Below the pieces are notes generated by a model. It was not told the DNA's origin. It worked only from the letters and a program-made list of their open reading frames with translations, and ran no database searches. A program made the position numbers and the translations under genes. From an uncultured Opitutia bacterium (GTDB taxonomy: Bacteria; Verrucomicrobiota; Verrucomicrobiia; Opitutales; Opitutaceae), in assembly GCA_903877135.1 (NCBI GenBank), contig CAIRCN010000004.1, positions 62,001 through 126,000 of the forward strand: a DNA stretch of 64,000 bases, in the 5' to 3' direction. Shown piece after piece: positions 1-8,061 of the stretch (the first letter of the stretch is position 1; each line of letters begins with the position of its first letter).

Positions 1-1
1 A

Positions 2-403
2 TCGCGGATTTATGGCTGTGACGTGTGCCTCGAGGTGTGCCCGTGGAACCGGTTCGCTCACGCCGGACGTCGGCTGTTGCTGGTGGCGCGGCACGATCTC
101 GCTGAGCTGACGTTGCGGGACATTCTGGACCTGACGCGGGAAAGGTATGCCGAGGTGTTTCGCCGCACGTCGATCAAGCGTCTGAAGCTGACCGGTCTGC
201 TCCGCAACGCGTGCGTCGTCGCAGGAAATTCAGGTGACTTGACGCTGCTGCCCCGGCTCTTCCTGCTGGCGGCGCACGAATCGGTGTTGGTGCGGGCGCA
301 CGCGGTGTGGGCCGTGCGCCGGCTCGGGGGCGGGGCGGCGCTGACGGCGGCGCGCGCCGTCGAAACGGATGCGGCCGTGCTCGCGGAATATTCCGCCGAG
401 TGA
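2..403 (+). CDS. queG: Epoxyqueuosine reductase QueG, C-terminal part (truncated by window start)
   Basis: The open frame enters from the left edge and ends at a TGA. The first visible residues carry a CxxCxxxCPWN ferredoxin-type motif (YGCDVCLEVCPWN), the second 4Fe-4S cluster site of QueG. It is followed by the family's RRTSIKRLKLTGLLRNA-type segment and a HEAT-like tail. QueG is a cobalamin and iron-sulfur enzyme that reduces epoxyqueuosine to queuosine at tRNA position 34, in the cytoplasm. Only about 134 C-terminal residues are in view, so the catalytic cobalamin domain cannot be checked. It converges on the thioesterase gene, with only 8 bp between the two stops. Confidence 0.9.
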   Translation, partial: SRIYGCDVCLEVCPWNRFAHAGRRLLLVARHDLAELTLRDILDLTRERYAEVFRRTSIKRLKLTGLLRNACVVAGNSGDLTLLPRLFLLAAHESVLVRAHAVWAVRRLGGGAALTAARAVETDAAVLAEYSAE

Positions 404-411
404 CGGCGCGC

Positions 412-813
412 TCAGCGGAAGGCCACCCGCATGTGCTCGGCGAAAGCCACCGGCGGGCGGGTGGGGCGGCCCTGCAGGTCGCAAAACGCGTGCACGGTGT
501 GGCCGGTGACGAGCAACTCCTCCCCGCGCCGGATCTCATACTCGATCCGGATGCGCACGAGTGGTTTTTCCTTCATCATGGCGGTGACCGTGAGGTTGTC
601 GTCGTAGGTCGCGGGCCGGATGAATTTCGCCGCCACTTCGAGGACGGGGATGCGGTAGCCGTCGGCTTCGAGCTGGCGATAGGGAAAGCCTTGTTCGCGC
701 AGCAACTGCGTGCGGGCCACCTCGAACCACGGCAGGTAGTTCGCGTGATAGACGATGCCCATCATATCGGTCTCGGCGTAGCGAACGGTGACGTGCGCCT
801 TCGTCTGGATCAT
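412..813 (-). CDS. Acyl-CoA thioesterase, YbgC/4-hydroxybenzoyl-CoA thioesterase-like hotdog protein
   Basis: A 133-residue single hotdog domain. Near the N terminus it has the family signature YAETDMMGIVYHANYLPWFE, in which the Asp is the usual catalytic residue of the YbgC/4HBT group. The ATG at 813 is chosen because it overlaps the stop of the upstream glycosyltransferase as ATGA, which implies translational coupling; an upstream in-frame start would add a low-complexity leader. It probably hydrolyses a short-chain or aromatic acyl-CoA or acyl-ACP in the cytoplasm. Its pairing with a glycosyltransferase, opposite a fatty-acid-like synthesis locus, suggests a role in the same lipid pathway, but that is inference. 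The substrate is unknown. Confidence 0.85.
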   Translation of the reverse strand: MIQTKAHVTVRYAETDMMGIVYHANYLPWFEVARTQLLREQGFPYRQLEADGYRIPVLEVAAKFIRPATYDDNLTVTAMMKEKPLVRIRIEYEIRRGEELLVTGHTVHAFCDLQGRPTRPPVAFAEHMRVAFR

Positions 814-1970
814 GGGGCGGTGGCGGCTGGGTTGAACAGGGTGGTGGCGGAATTTTTCCAGCAATTGCGCGCAGCCCAGACGCGACCGCCGTCGCCGAGT
901 TGGCGGCGCAACTTGTCGTCGAAAATGAGCCGCTCGAATGCCGCGGCGAGCTGGGCAGGCCGGTCTGGGGGCACGAGCAGGCCCGTAACACCATCGATCA
1001 CTGTCTCGGGCACACCGCCGACATTGTGCGCAACGATGGGCAGCCCGTGGCTGGAAGCTTCGAGGTAGACTAGTCCGAAGCCCTCGAGGCTGCGGCCATG
1101 GTCAACACTCGTCATGGCGAAGATGTCGGCCCGCGCATAAATGTCGGCCAATTCATTGTCGGCCAAGTCACCGAAAAACCGCACCGTCAGGTCGGGCTGC
1201 GCGGTCGCCTCAGCGCGGAGGGTCTGCTCGTAGTTGGCTTTGCTCTGTCTGCCGACAATCCAGTATTCGAGACGCGAGCGCACCTCCGGGGCGAGGGTTT
1301 GCAGCGCCTTCAGGGTGTGTATCTGGCCTTTGCGCGGATGGAGGCGGCCGACCGTCAACACGATGATCTTATCTTTCAGCTTGGCGGGTCTGGGCGGGAC
1401 CACAGCAAAATCGGTGCGCAGCGCGCCAGGCGTCAGGAGTGTTTTTCCCGCGGCGCCGGGGAAATGCGTGAGTAGCAGTTTCTGCGTGTAGTGCGAGAGC
1501 GTGCTGATCCGGGTGGCGCGGCCGATCAGCCGCCGGGCCAGCCAGCGGTTGAGGAGGGTTTGGGCGAACTTGAGGATTTCCGAGCCATGGAAAGTCAGGA
1601 TCAGGCGCTGCGGGCGAAACGCAGGGATGAACTGTAGCAGCATCATCGTCATAATCGGCCCCGGCTCGGGTAGATAGACGGTGGCGTGACGAAGCTGCCG
1701 CCGATGCCGGATCAGCTGGCCGGCCAAACGGACCTGACACATGAAACCGTGCGAACCCTTGAGCGGCATCCGGCGCAGGCGGAAGGGCCAGTCGGTTTTC
1801 CTGGCGGTAAGCGGGGCGGATTGCGCCCAGACCTCAATATGGAAGCCCAGATTGGCCGTGGCGCGCGCGATCTCCTCGGTGAACGTGGCAATGCCACCTC
1901 GCACGGGATAAAATTCGTGCGTGATTAGGAAGATTGGCGGGCTGGAAGCGGCAAAAGAAGTGACACTCAT
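810..1970 (-). CDS. Glycosyltransferase family 4 (GT-B fold)
   Basis: About 386 residues. The N-terminal half carries the GT4 acceptor-side motif HEFYPVRGGIATFTEEIA. The C-terminal half has VGRLHPRKGQ and the nucleotide-sugar-binding E-x7-E segment (SLEGFGLVYLEASSHGLPIV), followed by NVGGVPETV and DGVTGLLVPP. These are the landmarks of retaining GT4 transferases. The ATG at 1970 is preferred because the frame upstream is Arg-rich and does not resemble the family. It probably transfers a sugar from a nucleotide-sugar donor to a lipid or envelope acceptor at the cytoplasmic membrane face. The thioesterase follows with a 4-bp overlap. It is divergent from the ACP-dehydratase gene, and both start in the same roughly 200-bp gap. 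Confidence 0.87.
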   Translation of the reverse strand: MSVTSFAASSPPIFLITHEFYPVRGGIATFTEEIARATANLGFHIEVWAQSAPLTARKTDWPFRLRRMPLKGSHGFMCQVRLAGQLIRHRRQLRHATVYLPEPGPIMTMMLLQFIPAFRPQRLILTFHGSEILKFAQTLLNRWLARRLIGRATRISTLSHYTQKLLLTHFPGAAGKTLLTPGALRTDFAVVPPRPAKLKDKIIVLTVGRLHPRKGQIHTLKALQTLAPEVRSRLEYWIVGRQSKANYEQTLRAEATAQPDLTVRFFGDLADNELADIYARADIFAMTSVDHGRSLEGFGLVYLEASSHGLPIVAHNVGGVPETVIDGVTGLLVPPDRPAQLAAAFERLIFDDKLRRQLGDGGRVWAARNCWKNSATTLFNPAATAP

Positions 1971-2175
1971 GCGCAGTGGTTGGAGAAGGCGGCGGACGTG
2001 TCGGCGAGTGGTGGAGGCACGAGCGTGAGAAAAAACAGCTGGCTGGCAAGCACGCTGATTAGATGCATTCACAACACGCAACCCGACTAATATACACTCC
2101 TGAGTGCCATTTCCGTTTGATCACCCTTTTGCGCTGAAAAAACAAATTGGATTGCTTTCATACTTTCACTGTAGC
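1971..2175. promoter_or_regulatory. Divergent promoter region between GT4 and ACP-dehydratase genes
   Basis: A 205-bp gap between two diverging genes, with an AT-rich core from about 2085 to 2175. An AATATA (2089-2094) could be a -10 element for the leftward transcript. A small palindrome CACTC-ct-GAGTG lies at 2095-2106. No convincing consensus -35/-10 pair was found in either direction, and the rightward gene lacks a clear Shine-Dalgarno sequence. Confidence 0.35.
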
Positions 2176-3168
2176 ATGTCAAAAACGATGCCAGATACAG
2201 TCCAGTCCGCCGCACCCGCGCCCCATTCTATCTCTGCGACACCCAAGACGTTTTCTCCTGAGGATGAGGCAGCTTTGCGTGAGACATTAAAACGTTGCTC
2301 GCCGTCCACTTTTGAAGCTGCATTGCAATTTCGTAAGACGGGCAATGCCGAGCATGTCCCCGCGGTGGTGATCGGCATCGTCGAGCGCTTCGTCGAACCG
2401 GACCTGCGCACGAAGCTGAAGGACGCCGATGACGATCTGCGCCTCATCGAGGATCTAGGCGTCGATTCGCTAACGATGATGGAAATCGTCATTCTCGTCG
2501 AAGACGTCCTCGCGATGTCGATCCACAACGACGAACTGCGCAATCTCCGCACCGTCGGCGACGTGAAGGTTTTCATTGATTGCAAGATTCGCGGCCTGCC
2601 ACTGCCGAAACCGACCAAGTTTCTGCCGATCGAGCACATTGGGGCGGTCATGCCCATGCAGCCGCCCTTCCTCTTCCTCAACGAGGCCTCGGTCAATTCG
2701 CACAGCGCCAACGGCAAATACAAGATCACCGGCCAGGAGTTTTTCCTGCAGGGCCACTTCAAGGACAATCCCGTGATGCCGGCGTCGATCATGCTGGAGG
2801 CGCTAGGGCAACTGGCGGTGCTTTATCTGCTCGAGGGCCACATCGCGGAGCCGGGCAAGGCCGTCGATGCCACGAAGATTTTCTTTACCGGTTGCGAAGG
2901 CGTGCGCGCCCATCGCGTCTGCAAACCCGGAGACATCCTGACGCTCGCGATTAAACCGAAGCGCAACAAAATGCCGCTGGCGACGTTTGAAGGCTCGATC
3001 CGCGTTGGCCAGGAAAAGGCGATCATCGCTGAGGAAATCTCGCTCGTCTTTGCCTACTCGGACGCCGTCACCACGCCCAGCCCGGTCAACGGCGCGGCGC
3101 GCGACAGCCAGACCAACGGCACACAGCCTGCGCCTGCGGCCGAGCTGGTGCGCACTGCGAACGGTTGA
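2176..3168 (+). CDS. Acyl carrier protein fused to FabZ-like 3-hydroxyacyl-ACP dehydratase
   Basis: A 330-residue two-domain protein. Residues about 60-140 form an acyl carrier domain with the phosphopantetheine motif LGVDSLTMMEI (Ser98). Residues about 150-295 form a hotdog dehydratase with QGHFKDNPVMPASIMLEALGQ, which keeps the catalytic His194 and Glu208 expected of FabZ. The usual LPHRYPF segment is changed to MPMQPPF. The last 30 residues are Pro/Ala-rich linker. The start at 2176 gives a natural N terminus; an upstream GTG at 2104 and an ATG at 2188 are alternatives. It probably dehydrates beta-hydroxyacyl chains tethered in cis on its own ACP, working with the ketosynthase and reductase genes that follow. 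ACP and FabZ are normally separate proteins, so the fusion is notable. Confidence 0.85.
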   Translation: MSKTMPDTVQSAAPAPHSISATPKTFSPEDEAALRETLKRCSPSTFEAALQFRKTGNAEHVPAVVIGIVERFVEPDLRTKLKDADDDLRLIEDLGVDSLTMMEIVILVEDVLAMSIHNDELRNLRTVGDVKVFIDCKIRGLPLPKPTKFLPIEHIGAVMPMQPPFLFLNEASVNSHSANGKYKITGQEFFLQGHFKDNPVMPASIMLEALGQLAVLYLLEGHIAEPGKAVDATKIFFTGCEGVRAHRVCKPGDILTLAIKPKRNKMPLATFEGSIRVGQEKAIIAEEISLVFAYSDAVTTPSPVNGAARDSQTNGTQPAPAAELVRTANG

Positions 3169-3338
3169 CCGCGCCCTCGCTCCCTTGGTTTTGACGACGG
3201 CCCGCCTCAGCCGGTCGTTTTTATTTTCGCCGATAGTCTCCCGCGTTGACCTGCGGGCCCCGACTGCTTCAGATGGCGCCAATTCTCCCGGCGAACCGCC
3301 GCCTTGCGATCGGATCTGCTGCCCCTCTCCTTCTACTC

Positions 3339-4598
3339 ATGCCAAGAGTTTTCATCACCGGTCTCGGCTTTATCACCAGCATCGGCAACGATGCCGCCAC
3401 GGTGACGGGAAATTTGCGCGAGCTGCGCCACGGCTTTGAGGTCTTCCCGCCGTTTCAAAAGCCCGATATCCCCTGCAAGGTCGCCGGCACCATCAAGGAT
3501 TTCTTCACCGACTCGGCCGACCCCGAAGACTGGACGTTTTCAACGCGCTACCGGATCAAGCGCGAACTCCTGCGCTCTATGGCGCCCAACGGCCTCTTCG
3601 CCCACTGCGCAATGCTCCAAGCCATCGAGAACTCGCGCCTCACCGAGACCGACATCTCCAACCCCGGCACCGGCCTCTATGCCGCGTCCGGCGGCTCGCC
3701 CTACCTTACGCATATTCACCACGAGCGGCTGCTCAAGGTCGGCGTGATGCGCTGCTCGCCGCTCGGCATCGTCGCCTCGATCGTCGGCACACTGAACTTC
3801 AACCTCGTCGCTGCGTTCAAGATCCAGGGTGCCTCGTGCGGCTTCTCGTCCGCCTGCGCCTCGTCCGCTCACGCCATCGGCTACGCCTACGACGACCTCG
3901 CGCTCGGCCGGCAGAAACGGATGTTTATCGTCGGGGCCGAGGATGGCAATTACGACGCCATTTTGCCGTTCGCAGGGATGCGCACGCTGTCGTTGCAGAC
4001 GGACCCAAACCTCGCCTCACGGCCCTTCGACGCGGCGCGCGACGGCTTTGTCGGCACCGGCGGCGCGACTGTGCTGGTGCTTGAGACGGAGGACGAGGTC
4101 GCTCGGCGGGGCGTCACGCCCTTCTGCGAAGTGCTCGGCTGGGGCCAGGCCTCCGACGGCTACAACGTCGCTATCTCGCATCCTGACGGGGCAGGCCTGC
4201 GGCTGGCGATGGGAAACGCGCTGCGGGCGTGCCGGGTCGCGCCGGAGCAGGTGGACTATGTCAACGCCCACGCCACCTCCACGCTCATCGGCGACGTCTC
4301 AGAAGCACGGGCGATCCGCTCGGTTTTCAAGGGCGACGCAGCGCACGTTGCTGTCAGCAGCACAAAGGCGCTGACCGGACACGGCCTCTCGCTGGCCGGA
4401 GCGATGGAGAGCGGCTTCTGTGCGCTGGCGCTGCGCGAGGGCTTTGTCCCAGGCTCTGCGCATATCACTGCCCTCGATCCCGCTTGCGAAGGGCTTAACA
4501 TCCCGCGGACCACCCAGAATGCCACTACCACCATTGTCATGAAAAACAGCAGCGGTTTCGGCGGCGCCAATGTGGCGTTGCTCTACAAACGTGTGTGA
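3339..4598 (+). CDS. Beta-ketoacyl-ACP synthase, FabF/KAS II-like
   Basis: A 419-residue thiolase-fold condensing enzyme. The catalytic triad is intact: Cys173 in SACASSAHAIG, His311 in VNAHATSTLIGD, and His348 in STKALTGHGLSLAGA. The C-terminal Gly-rich loop SSGFGGANVAL is present. The start MPRVFITGLGFITSIG matches the family N terminus; a TTG further upstream would add an unrelated leader. It condenses a malonyl-ACP unit with an acyl primer in the cytoplasm. Placed directly between an ACP-dehydratase fusion and a short-chain reductase, it supplies the elongation step of a dedicated acyl-chain system. Several motifs are divergent (NAHATST rather than NAHGTST), suggesting a specialised paralogue rather than the housekeeping FabF. 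Confidence 0.9.
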   Translation: MPRVFITGLGFITSIGNDAATVTGNLRELRHGFEVFPPFQKPDIPCKVAGTIKDFFTDSADPEDWTFSTRYRIKRELLRSMAPNGLFAHCAMLQAIENSRLTETDISNPGTGLYAASGGSPYLTHIHHERLLKVGVMRCSPLGIVASIVGTLNFNLVAAFKIQGASCGFSSACASSAHAIGYAYDDLALGRQKRMFIVGAEDGNYDAILPFAGMRTLSLQTDPNLASRPFDAARDGFVGTGGATVLVLETEDEVARRGVTPFCEVLGWGQASDGYNVAISHPDGAGLRLAMGNALRACRVAPEQVDYVNAHATSTLIGDVSEARAIRSVFKGDAAHVAVSSTKALTGHGLSLAGAMESGFCALALREGFVPGSAHITALDPACEGLNIPRTTQNATTTIVMKNSSGFGGANVALLYKRV

Positions 4599-4620
4599 GG
4601 CACGCCGCTCCTCTCTGCCG

Positions 4621-5463
4621 ATGCCGCGCCGTGTTTCTGACCAATATCGCACCGCCTTTGTGACTGGAGCGAGTAGCGGGCTCGGCGGGGCGTTTGCGGA
4701 GATGCTGCTGGCTGAAGGGGTCCGCGTCTGGGGCACCGCGCGCGATCCGGCGCGGGTCGCCGGTCTGGTTCCGCGGCACCCGGGGCAGTTTACGCCTGTC
4801 GGGCTCGACTTGGCGGACGCAGCCGCAGCCGAACGCGTTTTCCTCGCCGCCGAAAAGGTCGCGGGCGGCTTTGACCTCGTGATCAACAACGCGGGTTACG
4901 GTGTGTTCGGCGCGTTCGCTGAAACCGACTTTGCGGTGTGGCAAGCCCAGCTCGAGGCGATTTTGGCCGCGACGCTGCGCTTGGCGCACGCGGCGGTCCG
5001 CGGCATGCGCGCCCGCAACCGCGGCTGCCTCGTCAACGTCTCGTCGCTTGCCGTCGAGTTTCCCCTGCCGTTCATGAGCGGCTACAACGCCGCCAAGGCC
5101 GGGCTCTCGGCCTTCAGCGAAAGCTTGCTCATGGAGACCCGGGGCACGAATTTGACTGTGATCGATTTCCGTCCCGGCGATTATCGCACCGCCTTCAACC
5201 AAGCCATGCCATCCACCGTCTCCGCCCAACTTCCAGCCGACCCGCGCCGCACGCGGGTCTGGCGGATACTGGAGTCCAACCTCGCCGCCGCGCCCGCCCC
5301 GGCGCGGGCGGCGGCTGATCTGCGCCGGGCACTAATCCGCGGGCGCAGCGGCACGGTGCGCTCCGGCTCGTTTTTTCAGGCGCGCTTGGCGCCACTTTTC
5401 GCCCGAATGGCGCCCGACGCCGGGCGCCGGTTCGTGGCGGCGTGGTATTTCGGCCTACGCTGA
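4621..5463 (+). CDS. Short-chain dehydrogenase/reductase (SDR)
   Basis: A classical SDR of 280 residues. The cofactor motif is TGASSGLG near residue 15, NNAGYG follows in mid-protein, and the catalytic pair sits in SGYNAAKAGLSAFSES (Tyr and Lys) with the preceding VNVSSLA serine. It starts 22 bp after the ketosynthase and ends one base before the next ATG. It most likely reduces a ketoacyl intermediate with NAD(P)H, as FabG does. However, the C-terminal region is longer than FabG, and it resembles the general SDR family more than FabG, so another carbonyl substrate in the same pathway is possible. Confidence 0.85.
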   Translation: MPRRVSDQYRTAFVTGASSGLGGAFAEMLLAEGVRVWGTARDPARVAGLVPRHPGQFTPVGLDLADAAAAERVFLAAEKVAGGFDLVINNAGYGVFGAFAETDFAVWQAQLEAILAATLRLAHAAVRGMRARNRGCLVNVSSLAVEFPLPFMSGYNAAKAGLSAFSESLLMETRGTNLTVIDFRPGDYRTAFNQAMPSTVSAQLPADPRRTRVWRILESNLAAAPAPARAAADLRRALIRGRSGTVRSGSFFQARLAPLFARMAPDAGRRFVAAWYFGLR

Positions 5464-5464
5464 C

Positions 5465-6694
5465 ATGTCGAAGCTGCGTATTTTGGTTCTTACCTCCAGC
5501 ACGGGCGGCGGCCACGACTCGCGCGCGGCGGCGTTTGCAGACTGGTGTTTTCAGCTCTATCGGCACGACGTTGATGTTCGCATCGAGCAGATGCTGGAAA
5601 GATCCTCGCTGGTGAACCGCGCCGGAGTCGGATTCTACAATCACATACAGCGCAGCGCGCCATGGGTGCACAAGGCCTTCTACGCGATTGTGGAGCTCCT
5701 TAGCTTGCTGAACCGACGTACCGTCACCTTCGGCCGCGACTATTACGTGAGCGTGCTGCGCGACTACCGGCCGCACCTCGTCTTCAGCGTGCACGACTGC
5801 CTCAACCGCGGCTATTTCCAGCTCGCGCGCAAGGTCCTGGGCGCGGAGGCGGTCCGCTGCGTCACCTATTGTGGCGAGTTTTCTGGCGGCTGGGGCTATT
5901 CGCGCAACTGGATCGAGCCGACCGTTGATCGGTATTACTCGCGCACGGCGACAGCGAACGATTTTGCGGTGAAGTGCGGGATACCGGCAGATCGTGCCCG
6001 CTTGCGCGGAGCACTCAATCCGTTGCGCGCTGGGCTGGAGGTGCTCAGCCCGGTCGATGGTCGGGTCGTTCTCGCCAAACGGCTCGGGCTCAACCCGGAC
6101 CTGTTCACCGTGTTTCTCGCCACCGGCAGCAACGGCGCGAACAACCACGATAAACTTCTGCCAGCCCTGGTGCGGCATGCGGACCGCTGTCAGGCCATCA
6201 TCATTTGCGGTCGTAATCACGAAACCTACAACGAGCTGATTCACTGGAGAGCCAGCCACCCCGAGTTCAACTGCTACATAGAGGGCTACACGGAGATCGC
6301 GCACCTGTTCATGCAGGTGAGTCAGGTCATTGTCACTCGCGGTGGCACCACCACCTGTGCCAAGGCCCTGCATTTCCGGTGTCCGATCATCTTCAACGCC
6401 TTTGGCGGCATCATGCCTCAGGAACAGCTCACGTGGAAATTTTTCCGCAATGGCGCGGACAGCCCGAAAATCGAAAATGCCGCCGATTTCTCGGCGGTGC
6501 TCGATGCATGGATGGCCGAACCCGCCGCCTACGAGCGCGCCCGGGATAAGTTCATCGCCTTGCGCTACGAGGAGAATCCCACCGTGATCATCGACGAGAT
6601 TGTCGAATTGGCCAACGAGGTGGCCCAAGTTGAGTTGCGGCGTCGGCCGTTTCCTCAAACCAACGGCAACGGAGGTGCGCCACGTCGCGCCTAA
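5465..6694 (+). CDS. MGDG-synthase-like glycosyltransferase (GT28 family, GT-B fold)
   Basis: A 409-residue protein whose N terminus has the monogalactosyldiacylglycerol-synthase signature LTSSTGGGHDSRAAAF. Its C-terminal half carries the GT28 donor-binding region (ATGSNGANNH; later VIVTRGGTTTCAKALHFRCP and GGIMPQEQLTW). Relatives add galactose or glucose to diacylglycerol at the inner leaflet. It is the last gene of the rightward acyl-chain locus and lies one base after the SDR stop, so a glycolipid end product is plausible. It converges on tsaE with a 15-bp gap. The actual sugar and lipid acceptor cannot be read from sequence. Confidence 0.85.
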   Translation: MSKLRILVLTSSTGGGHDSRAAAFADWCFQLYRHDVDVRIEQMLERSSLVNRAGVGFYNHIQRSAPWVHKAFYAIVELLSLLNRRTVTFGRDYYVSVLRDYRPHLVFSVHDCLNRGYFQLARKVLGAEAVRCVTYCGEFSGGWGYSRNWIEPTVDRYYSRTATANDFAVKCGIPADRARLRGALNPLRAGLEVLSPVDGRVVLAKRLGLNPDLFTVFLATGSNGANNHDKLLPALVRHADRCQAIIICGRNHETYNELIHWRASHPEFNCYIEGYTEIAHLFMQVSQVIVTRGGTTTCAKALHFRCPIIFNAFGGIMPQEQLTWKFFRNGADSPKIENAADFSAVLDAWMAEPAAYERARDKFIALRYEENPTVIIDEIVELANEVAQVELRRRPFPQTNGNGGAPRRA

Positions 6695-6709
6695 ACTTCG
6701 CCGACCCTC

Positions 6710-7150
6710 TCAGCGTAGTCGGATTGTGTGCCGCTCGGCTGCGGTGATACTCAGATCCAAATGCCACGTTGCGGGCGGCAGCCAGTCGGCGATTTTCTCG
6801 GGCCACTCGATCGCGAGACACCAGGGCGACACGAGGAAATCTTCGAGCAGCAGATCCTCGACTTCGCGTGCGCTCTCAATCCGGTAGGCATCGAGATGCA
6901 CGAGCAGCCGGCTGGGGCTGCGGTGCAGCGTGCAGAGGTTGAAGGTGGGACTGGTCACCGGCCCGGTGACGCCAAAGCCGCGGGCGAGGCCCTGCACAAA
7001 CGTGGTCTTGCCCACGCCGAGGTTGCCGTGCAGCGCGAGCGCGGTGTCGGGCGGTAGCGCGGCGGCCACCGTCGCGGCGAGCGCCTGGGTCTGGGCGGCG
7101 GAGGCGGTGGTGACGCCGGCGCGGAGTTTATCGCAGATGCTCGAAGCCAC
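6710..7150 (-). CDS. tsaE: tRNA threonylcarbamoyladenosine biosynthesis ATPase TsaE
   Basis: 146 residues with the TsaE Walker A GNLGVGKTTFVQGLARG, the PTFNL segment, HLDAYRIES and AIEWPEKI, all in the family order. TsaE works with TsaB and TsaD to make the t6A37 modification of ANN-reading tRNAs. A GTG start at 7150 is chosen because it gives a normal-length protein. It overlaps the end of thiL by 23 bp, so the two are probably translationally coupled. It is the last gene of the pyr-thiL-tsaE leftward run. Upstream in-frame starts only add basic low-complexity sequence antisense to thiL. Confidence 0.92.
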   Translation of the reverse strand: MASSICDKLRAGVTTASAAQTQALAATVAAALPPDTALALHGNLGVGKTTFVQGLARGFGVTGPVTSPTFNLCTLHRSPSRLLVHLDAYRIESAREVEDLLLEDFLVSPWCLAIEWPEKIADWLPPATWHLDLSITAAERHTIRLR

Positions 7151-8057
7151 GGTAGTCGGCGAGGTTGACCGCGCTTGAGGGCCGTGCGCCGGCCCGCACG
7201 AAGCGGCCGATGCACGAGAGTCGGGTGCGCGGGAATTTTTTCCGCCACGCTTGGGCGAATTTTTTTCGGTCAGCGCGGTCGGCAAGCGCAAAGACAAGCT
7301 CGTAGTCCTCCCCTTCGCCGAGCGCCGCGGCGAGCGTGGCACCGGCGCGCCGCGGGATGGCGCCCGAGTCGAGCGCGGCCTCGGCACCGCGCGGCGCGAG
7401 CACGCGCAGGTCCTTCGCGAGACCGTCGCTGAGGTCGATCATGGCGTGGACATGGCGCCGGCGGGCGAGCCATTGGCCCTCGGCGAGTCGCGGAGCAAAT
7501 CTCCAATGATGGCCGCTCCGCAGGCTGTTGCCGAGCGCGCCGCTGACCCAGATCGAGTCGCCGACGCAGGCGCCGGTGCGCGTGACCACGCGCGCCGCCG
7601 CGGCTTCGCCAACGAGGGTGAGCGTTGCCACGATGCCGCCGCGATGGTGCGCAATGTCGCCGCCGACAAGGGGAACGTGATGGCGGCGGCTGATGGCGGC
7701 GAGGCCGCGGTAGAATTGCTCCAGCCACGTAAGCTTCACGCGACGGTCCAAGGCGAGCGCGACCACGGCGGCGCGCGGGCGGCCGCCCATCGCGGCGATA
7801 TCGCTGAGGTTGCGCTTGAAAAGCTTCCCTCCCGCGGCACGCGGCGAAACGGTGTCGTCGAAGTGCTCACCATAGATTACAGGATCGACGGTGATGAGTT
7901 GCCTGCCGCGCGATGGAGCCAGCACCGCGCAATCGTCGCCGATGCCGAACGGGGCCCTTGGCGACGCCGCGCCGAGCCAGCGACGGATGGCGGCGATGAG
8001 TTTCTCTTCGCCGAGGGCGGAAACCGAGTCGGCCGGGATGTCGGTGAACGGGTTCAT
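7128..8057 (-). CDS. thiL: Thiamine-monophosphate kinase ThiL
   Basis: 309 residues. The N terminus carries GEEKLIAAIRRWL and GIGDDCAVL, followed by the Mg/nucleotide-binding ITVDPVIYGEHFD, LVGGDI, MIDLSDGLAKDL and, near the end, GEGEDYELVFAL. This is the ThiL motif series. The enzyme phosphorylates thiamine monophosphate to the active diphosphate cofactor in the cytoplasm. The ATG at 8057 lies 4 bp after the stop of the CPBP gene, and the 3' end overlaps tsaE. The gene is complete. Confidence 0.93.
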   Translation of the reverse strand: MNPFTDIPADSVSALGEEKLIAAIRRWLGAASPRAPFGIGDDCAVLAPSRGRQLITVDPVIYGEHFDDTVSPRAAGGKLFKRNLSDIAAMGGRPRAAVVALALDRRVKLTWLEQFYRGLAAISRRHHVPLVGGDIAHHRGGIVATLTLVGEAAAARVVTRTGACVGDSIWVSGALGNSLRSGHHWRFAPRLAEGQWLARRRHVHAMIDLSDGLAKDLRVLAPRGAEAALDSGAIPRRAGATLAAALGEGEDYELVFALADRADRKKFAQAWRKKFPRTRLSCIGRFVRAGARPSSAVNLADYRGFEHLR

Positions 8058-8061
8058 CGGT

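Noticed and set aside
2641-2700. Loss of catalytic His in the FabZ-like domain (LPHR changed to MPMQ)
   Set aside because: The catalytic His of FabZ is the one in GHFxxxP, which is present (His194), with Glu208; the changed His is not catalytic.
5195-6658. Long open frame on the minus strand opposite the MGDG-like glycosyltransferase
   Set aside because: It runs antisense to a gene with clear family motifs, and its translation is Arg/Gly/Ala-rich with no recognisable domain. High GC content creates such frames.
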